From Thalassotalea_B piscium_A (lineage in GTDB: Bacteria; Pseudomonadota; Gammaproteobacteria; Enterobacterales; Alteromonadaceae): DNA of 64,000 nt. The stretch is from positions 1,798,001 through 1,862,000 of the forward strand of contig CP186339.1 in NCBI GenBank assembly GCA_049347715.1, given 5' to 3'. The stretch's first letter is position 1, and every line of letters begins with the position of its first letter. A program made the position numbers and the translations under genes. Under the pieces are notes generated by a model, which was given only the letters and a program-made list of their open reading frames with translations, did not search any database and was not told the DNA's origin. Shown piece after piece: positions 44,275 through 52,093 of the stretch.

Positions 44275-45023
44275 TAGATCACCTTTGCTTCAATTTTTAG
44301 TTTTTCAAGTAATTCATCAACGTCATTTACTTTGATACCGGCCTGTCTTTCAACGGGGGTTTCCATAGATAGAAGTTGACAGTGTTCTTTCATCTCTACA
44401 CCAAGAGTTTCGCAAGAGACAATTTCAAGCGGTTTACGTTTGGCTTTCATAATATTTGGTAACGAGGCATATCGAGGTTCATTTAAACGTAAATCAGTAG
44501 TGATAACTGCGGGGAAGTTCATCTGCAGTGTTTGGGCGCCACCATCTACTTCACGAGTAACTTCAACCCAGTGTTCGGTAACTTTTACCTGTGAAGCAAA
44601 AGTTGCTTGTGGCATATTGTTTAATGCAGCGAGCATTTGTCCTGTTTGATTATTGTCAGAGTCAATTGACTGTTTACCTAATATAGTTAAACTGACTTGT
44701 TCTTGGCTGATTATTTTACTTAAGATTTTTGCCACATTTAATGGCTCTGGATTGTCTGTAGTCTCTACGAGAATACCTCTGTCAGCACCTAATGCTAAAG
44801 CCGTTCGTATCTGTTCTTGGCAAGCTTTACTGCCAATACTCACTACGATGACTTCTGATGCTAAGCCTTGTTCTTTCAGTCTAATCGCTTCTTCAACGGC
44901 AATTTCGCAAAAAGGGTTAATTGCCATTTTAAGATTATTTAAATCGATACCGCTGTTATCAGATTTTACTTTTGCTTTGATATTCGCATCGATAGTTCGC
45001 TTAACCGCAACTAATATTTTCAT
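44274..45023 (-). CDS. etfB: Electron-transfer flavoprotein beta subunit
   Basis: The 249-residue subunit binds AMP and docks with acyl-CoA dehydrogenases. MKILVAVKRTID, NPFCEIAVEEAIRLKE, ALALGADRGI, GKQSIDSDNNQTGQM (AMP site) and the RYASLPNIMKAKRKP recognition loop are all present. It is the first gene of the minus-strand operon; its promoter must be in the 470-base gap shared with the TonB-dependent receptor. Confidence 0.95.
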   Translation of the reverse strand: MKILVAVKRTIDANIKAKVKSDNSGIDLNNLKMAINPFCEIAVEEAIRLKEQGLASEVIVVSIGSKACQEQIRTALALGADRGILVETTDNPEPLNVAKILSKIISQEQVSLTILGKQSIDSDNNQTGQMLAALNNMPQATFASQVKVTEHWVEVTREVDGGAQTLQMNFPAVITTDLRLNEPRYASLPNIMKAKRKPLEIVSCETLGVEMKEHCQLLSMETPVERQAGIKVNDVDELLEKLKIEAKVI

Positions 45024-45493
45024 AAAACTGGATCTACCATTTGTTAATAATTTTTGTTTACGAGCATTTTTTTAGTTCAATCATGCTGAGGCAAATGATT
45101 GAAAGCATCAAACGAAACTATTTCAGCAGCGCGTGAATTATTTTTAAGTAAAAAAGGTAAAAATAAATGATGGAGATCTAAAGATAATGTTTTGGGAGAT
45201 TTTGATAGGAGGAAAATAATTCACTAAACAATAAAATTTTTTCGTTTGTGATGTTATTTTGTTCTGCTTTAGAGTGTTTGTGACTTTTCTATACAGAGTT
45301 TATGAATGTAGAAGTGTTTTAGTCAACTGTTGTAGATCTACCTTAGGAAATAAAAAATTGTCGATTCATCTTTGAATTGCGGATTAATTAAAAATCTAAA
45401 CCTAAGTGAATGAAACTAATTTTAGTTTTAAGCAGAGTGATAATTATAAATCACTGTCAAAAATTACTCAAAAAATACATGGGGAAGAGCTTT
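45024..45493. promoter_or_regulatory. Divergent 470-base regulatory region between etfB and the TonB-dependent receptor
   Basis: No gene is seen. Features: an inverted repeat with 9-base perfect arms at 45076-45103 in the likely etfB leader, a perfect GTAGATCTAC palindrome at about 45331-45340, and AGTGAT/ATCACT arms at 45436-45455 close to the receptor start. No confident -35/-10 pair is proposed. Confidence 0.5.
45076..45103. promoter_or_regulatory. Inverted repeat upstream of etfB
   Basis: TTCAATCAT (45076-45084) and ATGATTGAA (45095-45103) are exact complements separated by 10 bases that can pair further (GC with GC). On the minus strand it would form a hairpin in the leader, followed by a stretch of A, so an RNA structure or an operator are both possible and a terminator is unlikely. 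Confidence 0.5.
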
Positions 45494-48070
45494 ATGTTTA
45501 TCAAATTACGAGTTAGTACGTTAGCATTTTCAATAGCAGCTGCGTTAAATGCAAGCGCAACATATGCGGTTGAAGCTGATACTAACAATGAAGACAAAGC
45601 CGATAAAGTAGAACAAATAGTCATTGTAGGCTCTCGAGCCACACCTCGTTCAGTTGCTGATTCACCAGTACCTGTAGACTTAATCGGAGGGGACGAACTC
45701 AGTAAATCAGGCTCAAATGATATGCTTGATCAATTAGTTAGTGTAGTTCCTTCATTTAATGTGCGTAGTCAACCTATTAGTGACGCCGCAACCTTCATCA
45801 GACCTGTAAATTTGCGAGGTTTACCATCAGACAGCACCCTTATACTGGTTAATGGTAAGCGTCGCCATCGCGCCGCTGTGATTGCTTTTACTGGTGGTGG
45901 GATAAACGATGGTGCGCAAGGGGCTGATATTTCAGTTATTCCTAGTATTGCATTAAAACAAGTCGAGGTTTTACGTGATGGAGCTGCTGCTCAATACGGC
46001 TCAGATGCTATTGCAGGGGTGATGAATTTCGTTTTAAAAGATGACGCCGAAGGGGGCTCGTTAGAAGCTAAATATGGCGAATACTATGAAGGTGATGGTG
46101 CAGCCACTAGTGTAGCCGGTAATATTGGTATGCCTTTCACCGAAGATGGCTTTGTTAATTTAAGCTTTCAAATTAAAAATGTGGATGGTACTAGCCGAAG
46201 TGTACAATCTCAGGATGGTTTAGATGCCATTGCTGCGGGTAACCCTTATGTAGAAGAACCTGCAACTATTGTCTGGGGTAACCCTGAAATTAAAGATGAT
46301 ATTACCCTTTTTGGTAATGTGGGTCTTGATTTAGGCGATGATAAAGAATTTTATATGTTCGGTAACTATTCTGACCGTTCAGTTAATGGTGGTTATTATT
46401 ATCGTAGCCCAATTAATAAAGATGGGGTATTCACTAATGGTAATGGCGAATTATTAGTCGGTGATTTAACTCCTGATATGAGTGGTAACTGTCCTTCAGT
46501 ACCGCTTACTTCTAATGGTAATGTCTTAGAATCAGCTGCTTACTTACAGATGCAAGCAAACCCTAATTGTTTTTCTTTTCATGAAATGTTCCCTGGTGGC
46601 TACACGCCAACGTTAGGCGGAGATATTAATGATACGTCTTTAGTGATTGGTACTAAAGGAGAAATCAAAGGTGGCTTTTTCGATAATGCATTTTATGATT
46701 TGAGTGGGTCTTATGGTCGTAGTAAGGCGAATTTCTTATTGAATAATGCGGTTAATCCATCACTTGGGCCAAATACGCCGACCTCATTTAATGTTGGGTC
46801 ATATACTCAGTTAGAAAAAGCTTTTAATGCAGATTTAGTACAATTAGTTGATATAGGTTTAGATGAAGAAATGAATCTTGCCTTTGGTGCTGAATGGCGT
46901 GAAGATAGTTTTGAAATTACATCAGGTCAACCAGAGTCATGGGAATCAGGACCTTTAGCTAGCCAAGGTTTTGGTATTACTACCGCACCTAGTGGCTTTG
47001 CTGGTTTTTCTCCTGAAAGCCAAGGGGTATTTACACGCCGCAGTATTGCATTATTTGTTGATACCGAAGTGTATTTAACGGATGACTTTATGCTTGGGGC
47101 AGCAGTACGTTATGAAGATTATTCAACTTTTGGCGATACTACTAATGTTAAGTTATCAGGACAATATTCTATCTCTGATGAATTATCAATACGTGGATCA
47201 ATTAGTACAGGCTTTAGAGCACCAACTGTTGGGCAAGCAAACGTTATTAATACCACCACAACCACTGACACTAGTGGTAACTTAACTTCTGCAGGTTTAT
47301 TCCCAGCCTCAAATCCATTGTCACAATATTTCGGTGCTAAAGAGCTAGAGCCAGAAGATTCACAAAGTTATGCATTCGGTCTGGTTTATCAAGAAGGGGA
47401 TTTGTTTGTAACGGCTGATTACTACAATATTGAGGTGACTGATCGAATCACTCAATCAAGTTCATTTTTAGTTGGCACTGACGATTATGATAATCTAAAA
47501 GCGTTAGGTGTAAATCAACCAGAGCAGTATTCTCAGATTAAATATTTTAGTAATGATTTTGATACCACAACGCAAGGTATTGATGTTGTCGCTAACTATA
47601 GTATGGAATTGCTTGACGGTGATACACACTTTAGTTTGGCTTATAATTGGAATGATACCAAAGTTGATAAATTCAACCCTGATACCACCAATGAATTAAA
47701 AATAAGACGCCTTGAAGATGAAATGCCCCACCATAAAGCTACTTTTACTACTGCACAAACATGGGATAAAGTGAGTATGTTTGTTCGTGCTAATATGTAT
47801 GGATCTTTCTACGCGGTTCATGCTGATGGTTGGGGGGGAAGACGAGAAGCTGGTTCTTCATTTACACTAGATGTTGAAATGAGTTATTTTGTCAGTGATG
47901 ACCTTACTGTTAGTATTGGTGCAAGCAACTTGTTAGATAATGAACCTGAAAAAGTTGATGGCGATTTTGAAGATTACTGGTGGAAAAATTATGGCGGTAA
48001 ATACTTCGAAAATAGCCCATTTGACTTCAATGGTGGTTATTATTACCTAAAAGCGAGTTATAATTTTTAG
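45494..48070 (+). CDS. TonB-dependent outer-membrane receptor
   Basis: ATG 45494 is chosen because GGGGAAGAG precedes it and a signal peptide begins there (FIKLRVSTLAFSIAAALNAS, cleaved near ATYA); the protein is then 858 residues. It has a TonB-box-like VEQIVIVGSR, a plug domain (VNLRGLPSDSTLILVNGKRRH, VEVLRDGAAAQYGSDAIAGVMNF) and a 22-strand barrel ending YYYLKASYNF. It imports an unknown ligand across the outer membrane with energy from TonB-ExbBD. Its divergent placement from the etf-paa operon suggests it brings in the island substrate. Confidence 0.93.
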   Translation: MFIKLRVSTLAFSIAAALNASATYAVEADTNNEDKADKVEQIVIVGSRATPRSVADSPVPVDLIGGDELSKSGSNDMLDQLVSVVPSFNVRSQPISDAATFIRPVNLRGLPSDSTLILVNGKRRHRAAVIAFTGGGINDGAQGADISVIPSIALKQVEVLRDGAAAQYGSDAIAGVMNFVLKDDAEGGSLEAKYGEYYEGDGAATSVAGNIGMPFTEDGFVNLSFQIKNVDGTSRSVQSQDGLDAIAAGNPYVEEPATIVWGNPEIKDDITLFGNVGLDLGDDKEFYMFGNYSDRSVNGGYYYRSPINKDGVFTNGNGELLVGDLTPDMSGNCPSVPLTSNGNVLESAAYLQMQANPNCFSFHEMFPGGYTPTLGGDINDTSLVIGTKGEIKGGFFDNAFYDLSGSYGRSKANFLLNNAVNPSLGPNTPTSFNVGSYTQLEKAFNADLVQLVDIGLDEEMNLAFGAEWREDSFEITSGQPESWESGPLASQGFGITTAPSGFAGFSPESQGVFTRRSIALFVDTEVYLTDDFMLGAAVRYEDYSTFGDTTNVKLSGQYSISDELSIRGSISTGFRAPTVGQANVINTTTTTDTSGNLTSAGLFPASNPLSQYFGAKELEPEDSQSYAFGLVYQEGDLFVTADYYNIEVTDRITQSSSFLVGTDDYDNLKALGVNQPEQYSQIKYFSNDFDTTTQGIDVVANYSMELLDGDTHFSLAYNWNDTKVDKFNPDTTNELKIRRLEDEMPHHKATFTTAQTWDKVSMFVRANMYGSFYAVHADGWGGRREAGSSFTLDVEMSYFVSDDLTVSIGASNLLDNEPEKVDGDFEDYWWKNYGGKYFENSPFDFNGGYYYLKASYNF

Positions 48071-48095
48071 TTTTTACCATGACTATAAATGATAA

Positions 48096-48126
48096 ATAAG
48101 AGCACATTAAGTGCTCTTATTTTTTC
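48096..48126 (+). terminator. Rho-independent terminator after the TonB-dependent receptor
   Basis: ATAAGAGCAC pairs with GTGCTCTTAT around ATTAA, followed by six T. Confidence 0.92.
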
Positions 48127-48164
48127 TGTCTTATTAATTATTTTCAAACAATTTAGGAGTTAAA

Positions 48165-48560
48165 ATGCAATTACCAATAGTGAAAACAAAGATTCAAATA
48201 AGATATGCCGACCTAGATCCTTTAGACCATGTCTCTAATACTGTTTACGGACAATACTTCGAATTAGGCCGAATGGCTTGGTATGACGCTATATTAAAAG
48301 AACAAGCAGACACTGTGATACCAACAACTGTTGTCGCTAATATGACGATTGATTATATTATTGAATTGAAACTTGATGATGATGTCTATGTGGAAACCGC
48401 TTGCGTGAAAAAAGGGAATAAGAGCTTTCATTTAAGCCAAAACATTTATGCTAATGGTAGGCTGGCCACGCGTTCAACGGTCGTTATGGTCGGGTTCGAT
48501 AAAGAAACACGTACTACCTGTGTACCGCTTGCTGGGTGGCAGCCATCTGAAAGCAATTAA
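48165..48560 (+). CDS. Hot-dog fold acyl-CoA thioesterase (4HBT family)
   Basis: The 131-residue protein has the 4HBT signature RYADLDPLDHVSNTVYGQYFELGR, with the Asp and His that fit 4-hydroxybenzoyl-CoA thioesterase relatives. Such enzymes hydrolyse acyl-CoA esters in the cytoplasm. TTAGGAGTTAAAATG gives a strong start. It follows the receptor terminator, so it has its own promoter or receives readthrough. It may release CoA from dead-end intermediates of the island, or be unrelated housekeeping. Confidence 0.85.
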   Translation: MQLPIVKTKIQIRYADLDPLDHVSNTVYGQYFELGRMAWYDAILKEQADTVIPTTVVANMTIDYIIELKLDDDVYVETACVKKGNKSFHLSQNIYANGRLATRSTVVMVGFDKETRTTCVPLAGWQPSESN

Positions 48561-48602
48561 ATGTCAAAGTGTATGACTTAGACATTGTAAAGGTTGTAAT
48601 GC

Positions 48603-48989
48603 TTACGTTTCTTTTAACCAAGCCATAGCATCGGGTAAGTTATCAAAGGATTTTACTTCGCCAGAGATAAACCAAGAACCCACTTTAGCCGTGATTTCTT
48701 GCCAATTTTTATTGCCGTAAATCGCTATTTTATTAAAATGATTATTATGCTTTAACCCCAGTTTTAAATCATCCCAAGCGGCTCGTAATTCCCAACCATC
48801 AAGTTCGGTGGCGTCGAAAAGTACATCTACTTTTGGCTCTTTTACTGTAGCTAAAGCGGAATCAATCATAGGGGTAATAACTTCATAATCAGAGTGAGTT
48901 AGTTTACCTATTGCTTTCAATGAAAGAAAAAAATTATTCTCTATTCTTTCTATGCCAATTGTTAATCCATGTTTACTATATTTCATCAT
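48603..48989 (-). CDS. SpoIIAA-like (STAS/CRAL-TRIO-fold) protein
   Basis: The 128-residue protein has the SpoIIAA-like family layout: a beta-rich start (YSKHGLTIGIERIENNFFLSL), VDVLFDATELDGWELRAAWDDLKLG in the middle, and NKIAIYGNKNWQEITAKVGSWFISGEVKSFDNLPDAMAWL at the end. Members are small soluble proteins of unclear role, some stress-related. GAGGATAA precedes the ATG on the minus strand. It is convergent with the thioesterase. Confidence 0.82.
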   Translation of the reverse strand: MMKYSKHGLTIGIERIENNFFLSLKAIGKLTHSDYEVITPMIDSALATVKEPKVDVLFDATELDGWELRAAWDDLKLGLKHNNHFNKIAIYGNKNWQEITAKVGSWFISGEVKSFDNLPDAMAWLKET

Positions 48990-49048
48990 TTATCCTCTAA
49001 ATATATATCGTCAAAATTAATGGTTAAAAAGTAAATAAATCAACAGTA

Positions 49049-49846
49049 TCAGTTGATTTGAGATGGCGCTAAAGGTTTATTCGCTTGTAACTTTAATTGC
49101 GCTTCTAGTTGCTCAATGCGTTCGAGTACAATTTGTAGCGAAGTATCAACTTGGTTGACCGATGTGGCTACTTCCATTTGTTGTTTTTCACGGGTACTTG
49201 CCGTTTGGTTTAATGAGTTTACTTGTTTGGCAAGTGCTTGAATTTCATTTTTCATTTTAGACGATGAAGCAATCTGCTCTGAAATTGCATTTAAGGTAAA
49301 GTCAGCAGATGTTTGTTTTTCTTTGAGTTCAGCAACTTGATTTACCGTGTTTTTTAAACTGCTCTTTTGGGTATCAACACTTTTGCTCAATGCTATTGAT
49401 TTAGAACGAAGCTCTTTTATTTGGCTCTGGTTTTTACGCCAAGCACTTGCCCAAAGTTTATCCATTTCTGACCAAAGTTCATTAGACTTCTCAGTTAATG
49501 CTTCTAGTTTAACTTTAAGGGCTACTGTTGATTCACCTATCTCTTCACCGGTGGCAGACAGTTGTTGTTCAAGTTGTACAATACGTTGTTCAGCGTCTGC
49601 TTGAATATCTTTTAATTTATTGTTTTCTAGGTAGAACCAGTAACTGATGCCAGCTAAAGCAAGATAAACAAGAGCAAGGGCGAGTTTAGTTAGTATTGAT
49701 GACTTCGCCTTGGTAATTACTGGCGTTGTTGACGATGTTCCCTTATTACTAGTCTTTCTTGGATGAGGACGTGTAGATTGAAATGACTGCACTTGATCAA
49801 GGTCAGGCGTAATGCTGGGGATTTCTGGTTCAATTCGATTAGTCAC
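49049..49846 (-). CDS. Membrane-anchored coiled-coil protein of unknown function
   Basis: The start is a GTG at 49846 with AGGAAA about 6 bases before it. The 265-residue protein has a Pro/Ser/Thr-rich, basic cytoplasmic stretch (about 1-52), one transmembrane helix (about 53-72; LALALVYLALAGISYWFYL), and then a long coiled coil to the end (QRIVQLEQQLSATGEEI, QVAELKEKQTS, LERIEQLEAQL). This shape fits an inner-membrane protein with a periplasmic rod, as in some cell-envelope or division factors. I recognise no family. Confidence 0.75.
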   Translation of the reverse strand: MTNRIEPEIPSITPDLDQVQSFQSTRPHPRKTSNKGTSSTTPVITKAKSSILTKLALALVYLALAGISYWFYLENNKLKDIQADAEQRIVQLEQQLSATGEEIGESTVALKVKLEALTEKSNELWSEMDKLWASAWRKNQSQIKELRSKSIALSKSVDTQKSSLKNTVNQVAELKEKQTSADFTLNAISEQIASSSKMKNEIQALAKQVNSLNQTASTREKQQMEVATSVNQVDTSLQIVLERIEQLEAQLKLQANKPLAPSQIN

Positions 49847-49984
49847 AATACTTTCCTATTACTACAAAGCTACAAAAAACAACTGTAACTTTAAAACAAA
49901 TCAGCGTGAGATTTAACTAAGAATTGTAATTTATTTGAAATAAATCACAAAAAGTGTTTTTAATCTTATCTAATTACTCAATTA

Positions 49985-50024
49985 AAGATAAAAACCGAGA
50001 ATAAATGAATATTCTCGGTTTTTT
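49985..50024 (-). terminator. Rho-independent terminator after asnB
   Basis: Twelve-base perfect arms (49991-50002 with 50011-50022; AAAACCGAGAAT and its complement) with T on both outer sides. It serves asnB on the minus strand, 40 bases past its stop. Confidence 0.9.
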
Positions 50025-50063
50025 GCTAGGTTAATTACCTGTGTTTAGTGTTCACGACAAAAA

Positions 50064-51728
50064 TTAATAGCTATCGTTATGGACACTTTGAACTGCACGA
50101 CCTGATGGGTCTGCCATATTAGTAAAGCTTTCATCCCACGCAAGGGCTTCTTGCGTACTACAAGCAACAGATTTTCCACCAATGACACAATCAGCAGCAG
50201 AGGGTAATGGATATTTTTCTTCAAATACACAGCGATAAAAGTATGCTTCTTTGCTATCAGGTGTATTTACTGGGAATCTATGAGCTGCAGAAGCTAATTG
50301 TTGATCAGTAACTTGTGCTTCAACATATTCTTTTAAGCCATCGATCCAAGAGTATCCAACGCCGTCAGAAAACTGTTCTTTTTGACGCCATAAAATTTCT
50401 TTAGGTAAATAACCTTCAAAAGATTCACGTAAAATTGCTTTTTCCATTTTACCATTACCACACATTTTATCTTGTGGGTTGATGCGCATCGCAACATCCA
50501 TGAAGTTTTTATCTAAAAACGGCACACGAGCCTCAATACCCCATGCAGACATTGATTTGTTGGCACGTAAACAATCAAACTTATGTAAACGGTCAAGTTT
50601 GCGTAATAATTCTTCATGGAATTCTTGAGCATTTGGTGCTTTATGGAAATATAAGTAGCCACCAAAAATTTCATCAGCACCTTCACCTGAAAGAACCATT
50701 TTGATACCCATAGCTTTGATTTTTCGTGCCATCAAATACATTGGGGTAGATGCACGAATAGTCGTCACATCATAGGTTTCAAGGTGATAGATCACTTCTT
50801 TTAATGCATCAATACCTTCTTGTTCGGTAAATACCACACTATGATGAATAGTACCGATACTGTCAGCTACCGTTTGAGCGGCAACTAAGTCAGGAGAACC
50901 AGCTAAACCACAGGCAAATGAATGCACTTTTGGCCACCAAGCTTCAGCTAAGTCGTTATCTTCTATACGACGTGCTGCAAACTTCTGAGTAATAGCGGAA
51001 ATTAATGAAGAATCTAAACCACCTGACAATAAAACCCCGTAAGGTACGTCAGTCATTAAATGACTTTTTACTGAGTCTTCTAATGCTTCACGTAATTTAG
51101 CCTTGTTGGTATTGTTGTCTTTAATCGCTGAATATTTTTGCCAGTTACGTTGATAATATTTTTGAACTTTACCGACACGACTATCTAAAATATGTCCAGG
51201 AGGAAATTCTGAAACGGTTTTACATACAGGCATTAATGCTTTCATTTCTGAAGCTACATAGAAGTTGCCTTCTTCATCATAGCCAGTATATAGCGGAATA
51301 ATGCCAATATGGTCACGGGCAATTAAATAGCTGTTATCTGTTTCATTATATAAACAAAAAGCAAACATACCTTGTAGCTTATCTACAAAATCTACGCCAA
51401 ATTCTTCGTATAAAGGGAGAATAATTTCACAGTCAGACGCTGTTTGAAATTCGTAATCAATTGTAAGATTACTGGCAAGGGCTTTATGGTTATATATCTC
51501 ACCATTAACGGCAAGTACATGAGTTTTAGCACTGTTGTAAAGAGGTTGTGCGCCATGTTCAGTATCGACAATCGATAAACGTTCATGCACTAAAATGGCA
51601 TGTTCATTATTGTAAATACCAGACCAATCAGGACCACGGTGACGCATTAAGCGAGAACATTCTAGTGCTGATGAGCGTAATGCATCGGCACCTGTTTTTA
51701 TATCTAAAATTCCAAAAATCGAACACAT
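50064..51728 (-). CDS. asnB: Asparagine synthase (glutamine-hydrolysing)
   Basis: The 554-residue enzyme makes asparagine from aspartate, glutamine and ATP. The N-terminal glutaminase domain starts MCSIFGI, with Cys2 as nucleophile after Met removal; LMRHRGPDWSG and LVHERLSIVD follow. The C-terminal synthetase domain has the PPi motif GVLLSGGLDSSLIS, and VLSGEGADEIFGGYLYFHKAP. The length and order match E. coli AsnB (554 residues). It appears monocistronic and divergent from the pyroglutamyl-peptidase-like gene. Confidence 0.96.
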   Translation of the reverse strand: MCSIFGILDIKTGADALRSSALECSRLMRHRGPDWSGIYNNEHAILVHERLSIVDTEHGAQPLYNSAKTHVLAVNGEIYNHKALASNLTIDYEFQTASDCEIILPLYEEFGVDFVDKLQGMFAFCLYNETDNSYLIARDHIGIIPLYTGYDEEGNFYVASEMKALMPVCKTVSEFPPGHILDSRVGKVQKYYQRNWQKYSAIKDNNTNKAKLREALEDSVKSHLMTDVPYGVLLSGGLDSSLISAITQKFAARRIEDNDLAEAWWPKVHSFACGLAGSPDLVAAQTVADSIGTIHHSVVFTEQEGIDALKEVIYHLETYDVTTIRASTPMYLMARKIKAMGIKMVLSGEGADEIFGGYLYFHKAPNAQEFHEELLRKLDRLHKFDCLRANKSMSAWGIEARVPFLDKNFMDVAMRINPQDKMCGNGKMEKAILRESFEGYLPKEILWRQKEQFSDGVGYSWIDGLKEYVEAQVTDQQLASAAHRFPVNTPDSKEAYFYRCVFEEKYPLPSAADCVIGGKSVACSTQEALAWDESFTNMADPSGRAVQSVHNDSY

Positions 51729-52093
51729 TGAAGCGCTACTCCATTTTGTTAGTTGTAAGTGAACAGGATCACTTACTAGGTTACATTTTATTTTTACAAA
51801 TATCGTATTAGTTATTTCGGCGAGAGGGTTTGATGACTTTCACTAAAACTACAGATAAACAGTTAACTAGGTACATTAACTGTATACGCTTGTTAATGTG
51901 CCATCATTCTATGAAAAATCAACAACTATTTATGTTTTCGTACATATAAAGCAAGATAAATGCAGGTTTTACGCTTTTTAACGACTACTATTGTCTTTTA
52001 GCTTACGCTGATGAGCAAACGCTGTTAGTACTTGTGTTAGAAAGTGCTATCTACTAGATTAGAGGCATGATCCTTAAATTTATTTAGCCCTTT
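51729..52093. other. Divergent gap between asnB and the C15-like gene
   Basis: These 365 bases hold no gene that I can support. They must contain the asnB promoter (minus strand) and a promoter for the rightward gene. No clear operator or RNA structure was seen. Confidence 0.5.

Noticed and set aside
45410..45493. Longer N-terminus of the TonB-dependent receptor
   Set aside because: The added 28 residues precede a normal signal peptide; ATG 45494 has a good ribosome binding site.
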